DNA from: Bacillota bacterium
Lineage (GTDB): Bacteria > Bacillota > Clostridia > Lachnospirales > Anaerotignaceae
Direction of reading: 5' to 3'
NCBI GenBank assembly: GCA_019422105.1
Contig: JAHZDZ010000021.1
Coordinates: forward strand, 1 to 35,405
Length of the DNA: 35,405 bases
The notes beneath the pieces were generated by a model that saw only the letters and a program-made list of their open reading frames with translations, was not told the DNA's origin and searched no databases. This document shows positions 8,260 through 17,002 of this stretch, piece after piece (positions within the stretch are counted from its first letter, which is position 1; each line of letters begins with the position of its first letter). A program made the translations under genes and the position numbers.

Positions 8260-9393
8260 ATGTATAAGCTGTTAAAAACATGCGGACGTGCAAAAAGAGG
8301 AGAATATCATACACCCCATGGTGTTGTGCAGACACCTGTTTTTATGAATGTGGGAACGCTGGGCGCTATTAAGGGTGCGGTATCCACGGAGGATTTGGAG
8401 GGCATTAAGTGCCAGATAGAGCTGTCAAATACCTATCATCTGCATTTGAGGCCGGGGGATGAAGTGGTCAAAAAAATGGGCGGCCTTCATAAATTTATTG
8501 TCTGGGACAAGCCCATACTGACGGATTCCGGCGGGTTTCAGGTGTTTTCGCTGGCAAAGCTTAGAAAGATAAAGGAGGAGGGCGTCTATTTTTCCTCCCA
8601 TATTGACGGCAGGAAAATATTTATGGGACCGGAGGAAAGTATGCGGATACAGTCCAATCTGGCCTCCACCATAGCCATGGCCTTTGACGAGTGCGTGTCC
8701 ATACCGGCGGAGCGCAAGTATGTGGAGGAATCTGTTTACCGTACGACCAGATGGCTGAAACGCTGCAAGGCAGAGATGGACAGGCTAAACGGGCTTGACG
8801 ACACCATAAACAAAAAGCAGATGCTTTTTGGCATAAATCAGGGCGCTATTTTTGATGATTTGAGAATTGAGCATGCCAAGGTGATTTCAGAGCTGGATTT
8901 GGACGGATACGCCGTAGGCGGTTTGGCCGTCGGGGAAACCCATGCGCAGATGTACCATGTTCTGGAGGAGGTAGTTCCCTATCTGCCCCAAAATAAACCG
9001 ACTTACCTTATGGGTGTGGGAACGCCGGAAAATATACTGGAGGGCGTGGAGAGAGGAATAGATTTCTTTGATTGTGTTCTTCCGGCAAGAAATGGGCGTC
9101 ATGCACACGTATATACCAATAAGGGAAAACTGAATCTGCTCAACGCCAAATATGAACTGGACGACACCCCTATTGACGAAACCTGTCAATGTCCGGCATG
9201 CAGGCGTTATACAAAGGCTTACATCAGGCATCTTTTTAAGGCGAAGGAAATGCTTGCCATGCGTTTGTGTGTGCTTCACAATCTTTATTTCTTCAACACC
9301 ATGATGGAGGAAATCAGAGACGCATTGGACAACGATACCTTCCCTCAGTATAAAAAGACAAAGCTTGAAGGGTTCCGGCAAGCGGGGGAATAG
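8260..9393 (+). CDS. tgt: tRNA-guanine (queuine/preQ1) transglycosylase
   Basis: Swaps the wobble guanine of GUN-anticodon tRNAs for preQ1 (bacteria) on the way to queuosine. The ATG follows TAGGAGATAAAC. The 377-residue length is standard. The nucleophile/binding motifs are visible: ILTDSGGFQVFS with Asp, GINQGA, GGLAVGE and FDCVLPARNGRHAH with the second Asp. A C-terminal zinc site reads CQCPACRRYTKAYIRHL (three Cys and His). yajC follows 93 nt later, a neighbour pair seen in many bacteria. No queuosine synthesis genes are nearby. Confidence 0.96.
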   Translation: MYKLLKTCGRAKRGEYHTPHGVVQTPVFMNVGTLGAIKGAVSTEDLEGIKCQIELSNTYHLHLRPGDEVVKKMGGLHKFIVWDKPILTDSGGFQVFSLAKLRKIKEEGVYFSSHIDGRKIFMGPEESMRIQSNLASTIAMAFDECVSIPAERKYVEESVYRTTRWLKRCKAEMDRLNGLDDTINKKQMLFGINQGAIFDDLRIEHAKVISELDLDGYAVGGLAVGETHAQMYHVLEEVVPYLPQNKPTYLMGVGTPENILEGVERGIDFFDCVLPARNGRHAHVYTNKGKLNLLNAKYELDDTPIDETCQCPACRRYTKAYIRHLFKAKEMLAMRLCVLHNLYFFNTMMEEIRDALDNDTFPQYKKTKLEGFRQAGE

Positions 9394-9486
9394 GACGGCT
9401 TGACGTTTCCGTAAGATTTTTGTATAATAATAATGTTATGTAATTTGGCGAAGCAGAAAATTTTAATTTCCAAAGGAGCGAAATGA

Positions 9487-9954
9487 ATGGACTCACTATT
9501 GTATTTTTTATTGGTTGACACCAAGGTTGGCGGCGGTACCTCAGCACCGGCGGCAGCGTCAGGAAGCACACAGGCGGCAAGCGGCGGCTTATTTGGCGGC
9601 AGCCCACTGGTTATGATTCTTTTGTACTGTGCTGCGATTTTTGTTGTAATGTATTTTATATCCATCAGGCCACAGAAAAAGAGAGAGACAACACTGAAGG
9701 AGATGCGTGAGAGCGTAAAGGTAGATGACACAGTACTGATAGCAAGTGGTATGTACGGCAAGGTAACAGACGTCACTGCAGAATGCTTTATTATAGAGTT
9801 TGGTACCAACAGGGGAGTTCGCATCCCCGTTTTAAAGGATCAGGTATACGCTATCAAAGAGCCTAACCTTTCCAACAAGGAAGTTGAGGCAGTGGAAGCG
9901 CCCAAGGAGAAAAAAGGATTATTCGGTTTTGGCAAGAAAAAAGACAATGAATAA
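9487..9954 (+). CDS. yajC: preprotein translocase accessory subunit YajC
   Basis: Small membrane protein of the SecDF-YajC complex that assists Sec-dependent export. ATG 9487 has AAGGAG at 9474-9479. The 155-residue product has an Ala/Gly/Ser-rich N-terminus, one membrane segment (about residues 38-58), the family hallmark SIRPQKK right after it, and a cytoplasmic domain with DTVLIASGMYGKVTDV. The tail is charged (KEKKGLFGFGKKKDNE). It sits after tgt and before two hairpin terminators; secD/secF are not in the window. Confidence 0.94.
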   Translation: MDSLLYFLLVDTKVGGGTSAPAAASGSTQAASGGLFGGSPLVMILLYCAAIFVVMYFISIRPQKKRETTLKEMRESVKVDDTVLIASGMYGKVTDVTAECFIIEFGTNRGVRIPVLKDQVYAIKEPNLSNKEVEAVEAPKEKKGLFGFGKKKDNE

Positions 9955-9976
9955 CAGCAGCCGAGTGGCTGTTATC

Positions 9977-10009
9977 ACGGCTTGTCCCATTTTGGGGACA
10001 AGCCGTTTT
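9977..10009 (+). terminator. rho-independent terminator of yajC
   Basis: ACGGCTTGTCCC (9977-9988) pairs with GGGACAAGCCGT (9995-10006), followed by TTTTC counting the last paired T. It lies 22 nt after the yajC stop. Confidence 0.85.
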
Positions 10010-10083
10010 CCATGTGTCAAATAGGCGGGGAGCAAAAAAACATCCATGGGATACATTAAAAAAGAAGCTGTGTTGTCAGAAAT

Positions 10084-10111
10084 GACAGGAGGATGAATAC
10101 CTGTCTTTTTT
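10084..10111 (+). terminator. second terminator-like hairpin
   Basis: GACAGG (10084-10089) pairs with CCTGTC (10100-10105), followed by a run of T. The left arm overlaps an AGGAGGATG, which would hide a ribosome binding site and start codon. It probably backs up the yajC terminator; see the rejected short frame at 10093-10176. Confidence 0.6.
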
Positions 10112-10186
10112 TATTGCACGGATTTTGTGCGTTGATTTTAAACGGCAGTGCTGTGATTTCAGTCAGCCTGCGGTAACGTGAACTGT

Positions 10187-10333
10187 TTATTTAGAATTTT
10201 GGCGCTGTGTAAAATATGGACAGTTGCTTTCCGAATCCTTTTCCGCTTTTGTATCTGTAAGAAAACTGATATTGTTTAAAATACACTTTCCCTCTTTTTG
10301 ATGGCCGCATTTTAAAGTACAGTTAATGTCCAC
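10187..10333 (-). CDS. small Cys-rich protein, 48 residues
   Basis: A minus-strand frame starting with GTG at 10333. A strong AAGGAGG (complement of 10341-10347) lies seven nt upstream. The product starts VDINCTLKCGHQKEGKC and ends near SNCPYFTQRQNSK. Cysteines sit at residues 5, 9, 17 and 38 (C-x3-C-x7-C-x20-C-PYF). This resembles, from memory, a group of short clostridial proteins that carry the misleading label hydroxymyristoyl-ACP dehydratase. The four Cys suggest a bound metal, but this is inference. It is too short for most gene finders. It stands alone, divergent from the amidase gene. Confidence 0.7.
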   Translation of the reverse strand: MDINCTLKCGHQKEGKCILNNISFLTDTKAEKDSESNCPYFTQRQNSK

Positions 10334-10514
10334 AACAACACCTCCTTTTTAGTAGTATGAACAAATTGTGTCAAAATATAATGGAATGAAATGCAGAAAG
10401 AGGTAAATTATTAAATTTTTATTTCATATTTTGTTTTTTAGTGCAAAAGCAAATGTTTTTCGCTATACTATTAAGTACGTTATCGGTTTTAAAAGAAGTG
10501 TCAGGAGGTTTGTT

Positions 10515-12590
10515 ATGCTGAAGCATTTGAAGAAAGGGGTTGCCGTTTTATTGGCGGCCTTCAATATAGTTGCGTTTCACAGTGCCGCTTTTGCGGCCAG
10601 GGTAGATATGAATCTGGTTTATGACGGTGTCAGTCACAAATACAGCCAGGAGGAAATTAAAATAACATTGAACGGCAATCAGATTACAAACTTTGTAGTG
10701 CCTCCGGTTTCTATTGACGGGAGGACTCTTGTACCTGCCAGAAGCGTTTTTGAGAGTATGGGCGCTGAGGTTGTGTGGAATGCGGATACAAAAGAGGTCT
10801 ATGTCATGCGGAATAATGACCTTGTCGTCTTGCAGATTAATAATGTGACGGGTACCAAAAACGGCACGAACTTTACGATGGATGTGGCGCCTAAAATTGT
10901 AAATGATTATACCATGATACCTGTACGTTTTGTGGCGGAGGCTCTGGACTGTTATGTAGGGTGGGATGACCCTTCCCGTACAGTGATTATCAATGAGGAT
11001 GGAAAAGCACCGGCTGAGGAGACGCCAAACCTTCCTTCCAATCCCTCAGGCGGGGGAACACAGACCCCTTCCGGCAGTGAAATAACAGTCAATTCGGTCA
11101 CTGTACCGGATTCCTCAGCGGGCAGTTTTGTCATCCACGCTACAGGTGAGATAGAAAAATTTGAGACCATTGCCGTTTCTGATAACCGTCTGGCTGTAGA
11201 TATTTATTATGCCAATATGGGAATTAGCAATACCAATATAACAGTGGAAAACAATGCCTATGTATCCGGCATCCGTTCTGCGCAGAATCAGGTGACACCG
11301 GTTAAAATTACCCGTGTTGTCTTTGATTTAAAGACATCCTCCGGCTATAACGCGGTATTGGGAAGCGACAAAAAAAGTGTGCAGATTTCATTTGAGAAAA
11401 ATACTGTATATAATTTGTCAGCAGAGGGAGGAAGCAAGGTTGATACAGTGAAAATTACTGGTACTACTGTGCCGTCTATGAATATCTCAACATCTACATC
11501 ACCCAACAGCATTGTGATTGATATTCCTAATTCTGAGTCAAATCTGGTCAGCGAATACGCTGCATCAGGTCTTAATTTTATAAAAAGCATAAAAACCTCA
11601 CAGCCTCAGGCAAACACAACAAGGGTAATTCTTGAGATACCCGATAATATGGAGTATGAAACGGCGGAGGAGGGAACAAGCGCTGTCATAAGGGTATACA
11701 AATCCACATTGGAGAATATGAGCTATGACACTCAGAACAGAACGCTGACACTGAAAAAAGAAAAAGGTCTTGCCATCAACAGCGTGATACATAATGACAA
11801 TTATCTGAACAAACAGTATACACTGACTCTTCCGGGAGATTACTCAGATGTTTACGGGTATGGCTATCTGAAAATAAATGACGCCTATGTGTCAACGGTG
11901 GAGGTAAAAAACAGCAGCACCGGCAATACGGAGTTTACCTTCAACGAAAATCAGATTTGTGTGCTGAAGGTGAGTGAGGACAGCAATAATATCTACATTC
12001 AGATTTTAAACCCCAAGGAGGTTTACAATAAGGTTGTCGTGATAGACGCCGGACACGGCGGCACTGACCCCGGCACCAACGGAAACGGCCTTGTGGAGAA
12101 GGATGTATCCCTGGATATTATGCTGAGGGTATACAGTCTTTTGGAGGCAAACCCAGACATTAAGGTTTATGCCACAAGACTGACGGATACCTATCCGACT
12201 AACCAGTCCAGAATTGATATGGCGAACCTGTCGGCGGATTTGTTTGTTTCTATCCACCAGAACGCGGCAACCAATAACCCTGTGCCAAACGGAACGGAAA
12301 CACTCTATAAGCCGGTAAACGGCAGCGGACAGCTTACCAATAAAATAGCGGCCCAGTTTATGCAGACAAATATTATAAATGCTATCGGTACGACGGACAG
12401 AGGTATCAAGGTGCGGGACGACCTGTTGGTGCTGAATCAGGCAAAGGTGACGGCGGTACTGATAGAATGCGGCTTCCTGACCAATGCAGAGGATGCGTCA
12501 AGACTTGCGCAGGATGAGGTCAGGGCGAAGTATGCCGATGCAATTTATACCTCAATCGTTCAGATGCTTAGTCAGTATTCGACCAGATAA
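10515..12590 (+). CDS. secreted N-acetylmuramoyl-L-alanine amidase with CuAO-like N-domain and AMIN region
   Basis: Cell-wall hydrolase cutting the amide between MurNAc and the stem peptide. ATG 10515 follows CAGGAGGTTTGTT. The 691-residue protein has a signal peptide (positive MLKHLKKG, hydrophobic core, AFA-A near residue 28). A copper-amine-oxidase-N-like domain follows (about 30-150, with PPVSIDGRTLVPARSVFE and MIPVRFVAEAL repeats), then a Pro/Ser/Gly linker (about 170-190) and AMIN-type beta domains (about 190-480). The Amidase_3 catalytic domain is at about 505-690. Zinc ligands and catalytic residues are visible: DAGHGG, the Glu of GLVEKDVS, SIHQNA and IECGFLTN. The front domains probably anchor it to the wall. 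It is monocistronic with its own terminator. Confidence 0.93.
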   Translation: MLKHLKKGVAVLLAAFNIVAFHSAAFAARVDMNLVYDGVSHKYSQEEIKITLNGNQITNFVVPPVSIDGRTLVPARSVFESMGAEVVWNADTKEVYVMRNNDLVVLQINNVTGTKNGTNFTMDVAPKIVNDYTMIPVRFVAEALDCYVGWDDPSRTVIINEDGKAPAEETPNLPSNPSGGGTQTPSGSEITVNSVTVPDSSAGSFVIHATGEIEKFETIAVSDNRLAVDIYYANMGISNTNITVENNAYVSGIRSAQNQVTPVKITRVVFDLKTSSGYNAVLGSDKKSVQISFEKNTVYNLSAEGGSKVDTVKITGTTVPSMNISTSTSPNSIVIDIPNSESNLVSEYAASGLNFIKSIKTSQPQANTTRVILEIPDNMEYETAEEGTSAVIRVYKSTLENMSYDTQNRTLTLKKEKGLAINSVIHNDNYLNKQYTLTLPGDYSDVYGYGYLKINDAYVSTVEVKNSSTGNTEFTFNENQICVLKVSEDSNNIYIQILNPKEVYNKVVVIDAGHGGTDPGTNGNGLVEKDVSLDIMLRVYSLLEANPDIKVYATRLTDTYPTNQSRIDMANLSADLFVSIHQNAATNNPVPNGTETLYKPVNGSGQLTNKIAAQFMQTNIINAIGTTDRGIKVRDDLLVLNQAKVTAVLIECGFLTNAEDASRLAQDEVRAKYADAIYTSIVQMLSQYSTR

Positions 12591-12605
12591 GCGGATAAAT
12601 ATAGG

Positions 12606-12640
12606 AGAAAAAGCTCTTTTACAGGGCTTTTTCTTTTTTT
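12606..12640 (+). terminator. rho-independent terminator of the amidase gene
   Basis: GAAAAAGCTC pairs with GGGCTTTTTC around an 8-nt loop (one G-U pair), followed by seven T residues. It starts 15 nt after the stop codon. Confidence 0.85.
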
Positions 12641-12726
12641 GTGCCGCAGAGTGGCTTTTTTTCAATCACGTATTTTATTGAGGAGGAAGCGGCGGCGGTA
12701 TAAGATACAAGCAGGAGGTGTGTTTT

Positions 12727-13185
12727 ATGCGGCTTTTGAGGACAATCGTTCTGGTTATCGTGATGCTGTTGTGCATTCCGCGGGTTGTGCACGCCCAGGC
12801 TTTTGGAAGCGTTTATTTTTATGAGAATCAGGATAACGGAGAGTATCGGGAGATAAAAAGGAATGTGGTATTTGAAGAAGAAGCGGATACCGCCAAAAAG
12901 GCAGAGGTGCTTATGGATAGGCTTTTTCTAAATGAGGATGACTGTCTGACAGGAGTGCCTGAGGGCACAAAGCTTCTATGGACAAATTACTTTGAGGGGC
13001 GGCTGATTGTGAACCTGAGCGGGGAAATCAATAATCTGACCGGCAGCTATGACACAGAGCTTTTTTTGGGACAATTTGTGAAAACAGCCTATTCATTGAA
13101 GGAAATACGCTGTATAATATTATATGCAGACGGTGAAGAAACAGCTTTGCCCGAGGGAATTGATTTCAGCGCATACAACAGATGA
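12727..13185 (+). CDS. exported GerMN-domain protein
   Basis: A 152-residue exported protein. ATG 12727 is chosen because AGGAGG (12713-12718) is eight nt upstream. An N-terminal hydrophobic stretch (residues 4-18) and VHA-QA give a likely signal peptidase I site near residue 22; there is no lipobox Cys at the cut. The rest matches the GerMN domain: VYFYENQD, LMDRLF, LTGVPEGTKLL, IVNLSGEI and FVKTAYSLKEI. GerM-type proteins act in sporulation and germination-linked wall metabolism in Bacillus; its role here is inferred from that. Its place after a wall amidase and just before rph is compatible. The stop is 17 nt before rph, so co-transcription is likely. Confidence 0.85.
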   Translation: MRLLRTIVLVIVMLLCIPRVVHAQAFGSVYFYENQDNGEYREIKRNVVFEEEADTAKKAEVLMDRLFLNEDDCLTGVPEGTKLLWTNYFEGRLIVNLSGEINNLTGSYDTELFLGQFVKTAYSLKEIRCIILYADGEETALPEGIDFSAYNR

Positions 13186-13202
13186 AAGGTTGGAGTTTTG
13201 AC

Positions 13203-13925
13203 ATGGAAAGAATAGACGGACGCAGTACGGACTGTCTTAGACAGGTGAAAATAACAAGAAATTATACAAAATATGCGGAGGGTTCTGTACTCATTGAGAT
13301 GGGGAATACAAAGGTGCTCTGCAACGCTTCCGTGGAGGAAAGTGTACCGCCCTTTAAAAAAGGCCAGGGGGAGGGCTGGGTTACGGCGGAGTACGCCATG
13401 CTTCCAAGAGCCACCTCTACCAGAAACAAAAGGGATATTAATAAGCTGAAGCAAAACCAGCGCTCTGTGGAGATTCAGAGACTGATTGGACGTGCTCTCA
13501 GGGCGGGAATAGATTTTTCAAGGCTTGGCGAGAGGAGCATTACGGTGGACTGTGATGTCATACAGGCGGACGGAGGGACAAGGACTGCGTCTATAACAGG
13601 CGGTTTTATTGCCCTTTATGACGCCTGCCGGAGGCTTATGGAGGATGGCATGATTGAAGAAATGCCTGTTACGGATTTTATATCTGCGATAAGCGTAGGT
13701 ATTGTGGAAGGAGAACCTCATCTGGATCTTTGCTATGAAGAGGATTCCCATGCTCAGGTGGATATGAATATTATTATGACGGGAAGCGGTAATTTTGTGG
13801 AGGTACAGGGAACAGGGGAAAACGGAACCTTTTCCAGGGAGCAGCTCAATTTGCTTTTGGAGCTTGGAGAAAAGGGATGCGGGGAATTGGTGAAGGAGCA
13901 GAAGAAGGCTCTTGGGTTAGAGTAA
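13203..13925 (+). CDS. rph: ribonuclease PH
   Basis: Phosphate-dependent 3'-5' exoribonuclease that trims tRNA 3' ends. The start at ATG 13203 gives MERIDGRSTDCLRQV, the usual beginning of the family, with GGTTGGAG upstream; a frame from 13182 only adds seven residues. The 240-residue product shows the RNase PH signatures: GNTKVLCNASVEE, GEGWVTAEYAMLPRAT, EIQRLIGRALRAGID, and TVDCDVIQADGGTRTASITG. The C-terminus has VEVQGTGENGTFSREQLNLLL. The next gene starts 19 nt later, the common rph-rdgB pair. Confidence 0.96.
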   Translation: MERIDGRSTDCLRQVKITRNYTKYAEGSVLIEMGNTKVLCNASVEESVPPFKKGQGEGWVTAEYAMLPRATSTRNKRDINKLKQNQRSVEIQRLIGRALRAGIDFSRLGERSITVDCDVIQADGGTRTASITGGFIALYDACRRLMEDGMIEEMPVTDFISAISVGIVEGEPHLDLCYEEDSHAQVDMNIIMTGSGNFVEVQGTGENGTFSREQLNLLLELGEKGCGELVKEQKKALGLE

Positions 13926-13944
13926 GTATCTGGAGGGGCAGCAG

Positions 13945-14538
13945 ATGAATATGATAATTTTTGCGACAAAGAATGAGGGCAAGGTTAAGGAGATTAAGCA
14001 GATTTTGAGCGATATGGATGTGGAAGTCCTGTCTATGCTTGAGGCGGGGATAGACATTGATGTTGTGGAGGACGGCGTGACCTTTGAGGAGAACGCTGTA
14101 AAAAAGGCGGAGACCATACGTAAGAGGAGCGGTCTTTTATGTCTGGCAGATGACTCCGGTCTTGAAATAGATTTTCTCCATGGAGCGCCCGGCGTTTATT
14201 CCGCCCGCTATCTGGGGGTTGATACGCCTTATGATTACAAAAATAATAAGATTATAGAAATGCTTGCGGGAGTGCCGGAGGAGAAGAGGACGGCACGGTT
14301 TGTCAGTGTAATTGCCGCTTCTTTTCCCGATGGAAGCGTTCTGAGCACAAAGGGTGTTATTGAGGGAATCATTGCCCATGAGCCGAAGGGAGAAAACGGC
14401 TTTGGCTATGATCCCATCTTTTATGTGCCGGAATACGGCAGAACAACGGCGGAAATGCCTATGGAGCTGAAAAATAAAATCAGCCACAGAGGACAGGCTT
14501 TGGAGGCCATGAAGGAAAAGCTGAAGGAACTGTTGTAA
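13945..14538 (+). CDS. rdgB: XTP/dITP diphosphatase (Ham1/RdgB)
   Basis: Hydrolyses non-canonical purine nucleoside triphosphates to keep inosine and xanthosine out of nucleic acids. ATG 13945 follows TGGAGGGGCAGCAG. The 197-residue protein has the family motifs in order: FATKNEGKVKEIKQIL near the N-terminus, TFEENAVKKAE, ADDSGLEIDFLHGAPGVYSARY, GENGFGYDPIFYVPEYGRTTAEM and KNKISHRGQAL. It is the last gene of the gerMN-like-rph-rdgB group and is followed by a terminator shared with the convergent MFS gene. Confidence 0.96.
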   Translation: MNMIIFATKNEGKVKEIKQILSDMDVEVLSMLEAGIDIDVVEDGVTFEENAVKKAETIRKRSGLLCLADDSGLEIDFLHGAPGVYSARYLGVDTPYDYKNNKIIEMLAGVPEEKRTARFVSVIAASFPDGSVLSTKGVIEGIIAHEPKGENGFGYDPIFYVPEYGRTTAEMPMELKNKISHRGQALEAMKEKLKELL

Positions 14539-14594
14539 AGAAATCGGGCAATAAGGGACAGCTTTTTGCCTGTATGTATCAGGAATATCACAAT

Positions 14595-14638
14595 AAAAAA
14601 GAATTCACGGACTCTACAGGTCAGCGGATTCTTTTTTT
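14595..14638. terminator. bidirectional terminator between convergent genes
   Basis: AAAAAAGAATTC pairs with GGATTCTTTTTT (one G-U pair) around a 19-nt loop, with A and T runs suiting both rdgB (+) and the MFS gene (-). Confidence 0.75.
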
Positions 14639-14673
14639 ATACAGCATTTTTTTGCGGCGAAGATAAGCTTCTT

Positions 14674-15897
14674 TTATTCAGGCTCTTTGATTAGGCAGCT
14701 GACAAACATTGCAGCGACAGACAACAGCGCTCCGATACACCATATGGGTATATAGCTGCCTGTGGCTTCTGCGCAGATACCGCCAAGCCATGCACTGAAA
14801 AAGCTGCCGGTCTGATGAGATACAAAAACGATTCCAAACAAAGTTGCAATGCTTTCGGCACCGAACAGCTTTCCGACAATGCCGGAGGTGGGGGTCACGG
14901 TTGAAGCGCCTGTCAAACCAAGTACGGAAGAAAAAGCAATAAAGGTGGGAATATTTTTAGGAAGCAATAAAAAGAGGCCAATCCAAACTGCCCGGCTTCC
15001 GTATAGGGCGCTGACGACCCACTTCATTTTAACTTTACTGCAGAAAAAGCCGCTGGCAAGAGAGCCCGCCACTGAGGAGAAGCCATAGATGGAGAAAGCC
15101 ATGGCAGCTATGTTTTCTGCAATGCCGCAGGAAACCATCTGTGAAAACAGGTGCGTTTCAATAATTGCCATGTGAAATCCACAGGTAAAAAAGCCGATTA
15201 AGAGACAGCGATAGCTTTTATCACATAAGGATTTTTGAATAAGCGGCATAATACCGCTTGCTTTTTTTTCTTTGGCGGCCTTTTTTACGTTTCCCGCTTT
15301 AGTGACGATTATGGAAAAGGGAAGAATCAGAAGTGCCAACATCGCTGTAAAAAGCATGGTTTTTTGAAATCCGGCTGCGGAAAAGGCCCATTGTATGGTA
15401 GGAGAAAGGAGAATACTTCCCGCGCCGCTGCTGGCATTAATAAAGCCTGAAGCGGCTGCGGCCTTTTTTTCATCCAGTGCGGCAGAAACTGCGCTCATTA
15501 TCATACCGAAGGATACGGCACCGGAACCGATGGGAAGCAGAACACCTAAAAACAATATCAGTGCCCGTTCATCTGTGCAAAGCGGAATTGCCGCTAATCC
15601 CAATGCTATCATGAGGCCGCCAATGACCAACACGAACAAATTTGATTTTTTTATTGCAATAATACCAAATACAGGCTGTGCAAGGCCGAAAACAAACTGG
15701 CCTACGGCAATAGCAAGGCTTACAGCGGCGTACGGTATTCCTGTTTCAAGGGATATGGTGCCAAGCATAATGCCATAGATGCTCCGAATACCTGCGCTGA
15801 CTGCGTACAGAAAGCATGCGGCGGCTATAATGCCGATTTGGTAAAACTGTTTTTTTATTTTTACTGTGCTTTTTGATATTTCAGTGTCAATTTCCAT
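14674..15897 (-). CDS. MFS transporter
   Basis: A 407-residue major facilitator superfamily permease with about twelve hydrophobic segments. It has a charged N-terminus (MEIDTEISKSTVKIKKQF) and a loop between the halves (KAGNVKKAAKEKKASG). It resembles the MFS group that includes oxalate/formate-type and monocarboxylate-type carriers, but the substrate cannot be read from the sequence. AAGGAGTG precedes the ATG by about seven nt. It is transcribed divergently from a LysR regulator, which points to regulated uptake or export of a small organic acid or similar compound (inference). Confidence 0.87.
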   Translation of the reverse strand: MEIDTEISKSTVKIKKQFYQIGIIAAACFLYAVSAGIRSIYGIMLGTISLETGIPYAAVSLAIAVGQFVFGLAQPVFGIIAIKKSNLFVLVIGGLMIALGLAAIPLCTDERALILFLGVLLPIGSGAVSFGMIMSAVSAALDEKKAAAASGFINASSGAGSILLSPTIQWAFSAAGFQKTMLFTAMLALLILPFSIIVTKAGNVKKAAKEKKASGIMPLIQKSLCDKSYRCLLIGFFTCGFHMAIIETHLFSQMVSCGIAENIAAMAFSIYGFSSVAGSLASGFFCSKVKMKWVVSALYGSRAVWIGLFLLLPKNIPTFIAFSSVLGLTGASTVTPTSGIVGKLFGAESIATLFGIVFVSHQTGSFFSAWLGGICAEATGSYIPIWCIGALLSVAAMFVSCLIKEPE

Positions 15898-15933
15898 TTT
15901 TTACACTCCTTGCATTTTTTGTATTTCTATGCT

Positions 15934-15962
15934 ATTATATCGCCACAAATAAATTTAATCAA
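15934..15962 (-). promoter_or_regulatory. promoter of the MFS gene
   Basis: On the minus strand TTGATT (complement of 15957-15962), a 17-nt spacer and TATAAT (complement of 15934-15939). Strong match, 36 nt before the start codon. Confidence 0.75.
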
Positions 15963-15984
15963 ATTGAAATATTAAATAGATTGA

Positions 15985-15999
15985 TTCAATATAATTGAA
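15985..15999. promoter_or_regulatory. probable LysR operator
   Basis: TTCAATATAATTGAA is a perfect 15-bp palindrome (5-bp arms, central TATAA) with the T-N11-A form of LysR boxes. It lies 17 nt before the regulator's ATG, overlaps a TATAAT (15990-15995), and is 22 nt from the MFS promoter. It could serve both autorepression and activation. Confidence 0.6.
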
Positions 16000-16015
16000 T
16001 AACGGAGGAGCGCGT

Positions 16016-16909
16016 ATGGAATTGAAATACCTTTATACGGTAAAAAAGGTGATAGAAACAGGAAGCTATCAAAACGCGGCGGCGGCTTTAAGTTATGCTC
16101 AGTCGACCATCACCTTTCAAATGAAGCAGCTGGAAAATGAACTGGGTGTGAAGCTGTTTGAGAAAAACGGCAGTAAAATGGAGCTGACACAAGGGGGAAA
16201 AGAACTTCTGCCGCTGATAGATAAGGTGCTGGAGTCTGTCAATGAGCTATTGTGTCATAACGGCAGCGGAGGCGATATACGTGGGGCTCTTACAGTTGCA
16301 TTGCCGGAAACCCTGGTTACCTATAAGTTACAGCCTGTTTTAAAGGAGTTTAAGAAAAAAGCACCTCAGGTCAGACTGTCGCTTAAGGTGATGAACTGTT
16401 ATGCCATATATGAGCAGATGATGAATGGAAAGGCCGATATTGCGATTCATTATGATGTTGCCAAATACCCTGAGAGCTTTACTGCGAGGGTGATAGGAAC
16501 ATACCCCCTTGTACTTGTCTCCTCGTTTTTATTAGCTGATAAGGACAGGGATTTTGTATCGCCTGATCAGAAGAAGAGCGTATGTCACATAGAAAACGAT
16601 CCCAACGCCTTCTACCTGAAAATATGGAAGAGATATTTGAAAAAAAAGAATATAGCACTGGAAACAGGGCTTGAGGTTTGGAGCATAGAGGCGGTTAAGA
16701 GAAGTGTTATGAGCAATTTGGGCGTTGCATTTTTACCGCGGTTTGCGGTTGAAGAGGAATTGGAGAAGGGACTTTTGTGCGAGATCCCGTTGGATATGGA
16801 TAATGAGGAAATGGACGCGGTTTCTGTCTACAGCAAGAACAAATGGCAAAGTCCTGCCATGAAATTATTTTTGCAAATTTTATATGAACATTTTGACAGG
16901 ATAAGTTAA
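16016..16909 (+). CDS. LysR-family transcriptional regulator
   Basis: A 297-residue LysR regulator. ATG 16016 has GGAGG about eight nt upstream; a TTG at 15995 in the same frame is inside the operator and is rejected. Residues 1-60 are the winged helix-turn-helix (MELKYLYTVKKVIETGSYQNAAAALSYAQSTITFQMKQLE region). Residues 90-290 are the two-lobed effector domain, with IRGALTVALPETLVTYKLQPVL at its start and ADIAIHYDVAK in the middle. It faces away from the MFS gene and most likely controls it in response to the transported compound, as is usual for such divergent pairs. Confidence 0.93.
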   Translation: MELKYLYTVKKVIETGSYQNAAAALSYAQSTITFQMKQLENELGVKLFEKNGSKMELTQGGKELLPLIDKVLESVNELLCHNGSGGDIRGALTVALPETLVTYKLQPVLKEFKKKAPQVRLSLKVMNCYAIYEQMMNGKADIAIHYDVAKYPESFTARVIGTYPLVLVSSFLLADKDRDFVSPDQKKSVCHIENDPNAFYLKIWKRYLKKKNIALETGLEVWSIEAVKRSVMSNLGVAFLPRFAVEEELEKGLLCEIPLDMDNEEMDAVSVYSKNKWQSPAMKLFLQILYEHFDRIS

Positions 16910-16949
16910 GAAGTTTTTGCTCTTTGTTTTTTAATTTTTTTCTACCGCC

Positions 16950-16977
16950 TGTAACGAATTGTGTTTTTGTACGACTA
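16950..16977 (+). promoter_or_regulatory. ECF-type autoregulatory promoter
   Basis: TGTAAC (16950-16955), a 16-nt spacer and CGACTA (16972-16977), about 25 nt before the ATG of the sigma gene. The TGWAAC-N16-CGW form is that of ECF sigma factors rather than sigma-A, which suggests that the sigma factor drives its own gene. Confidence 0.65.
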
Positions 16978-17002
16978 ATAAACAGAGAGGAGGAACCCGT
17001 AT

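Noticed and set aside
10093..10176. 27-codon hydrophobic frame starting at an ATG directly after AGGAGG
   Set aside because: There is no spacing between ribosome binding site and ATG, and both lie in a terminator stem followed by a T run.
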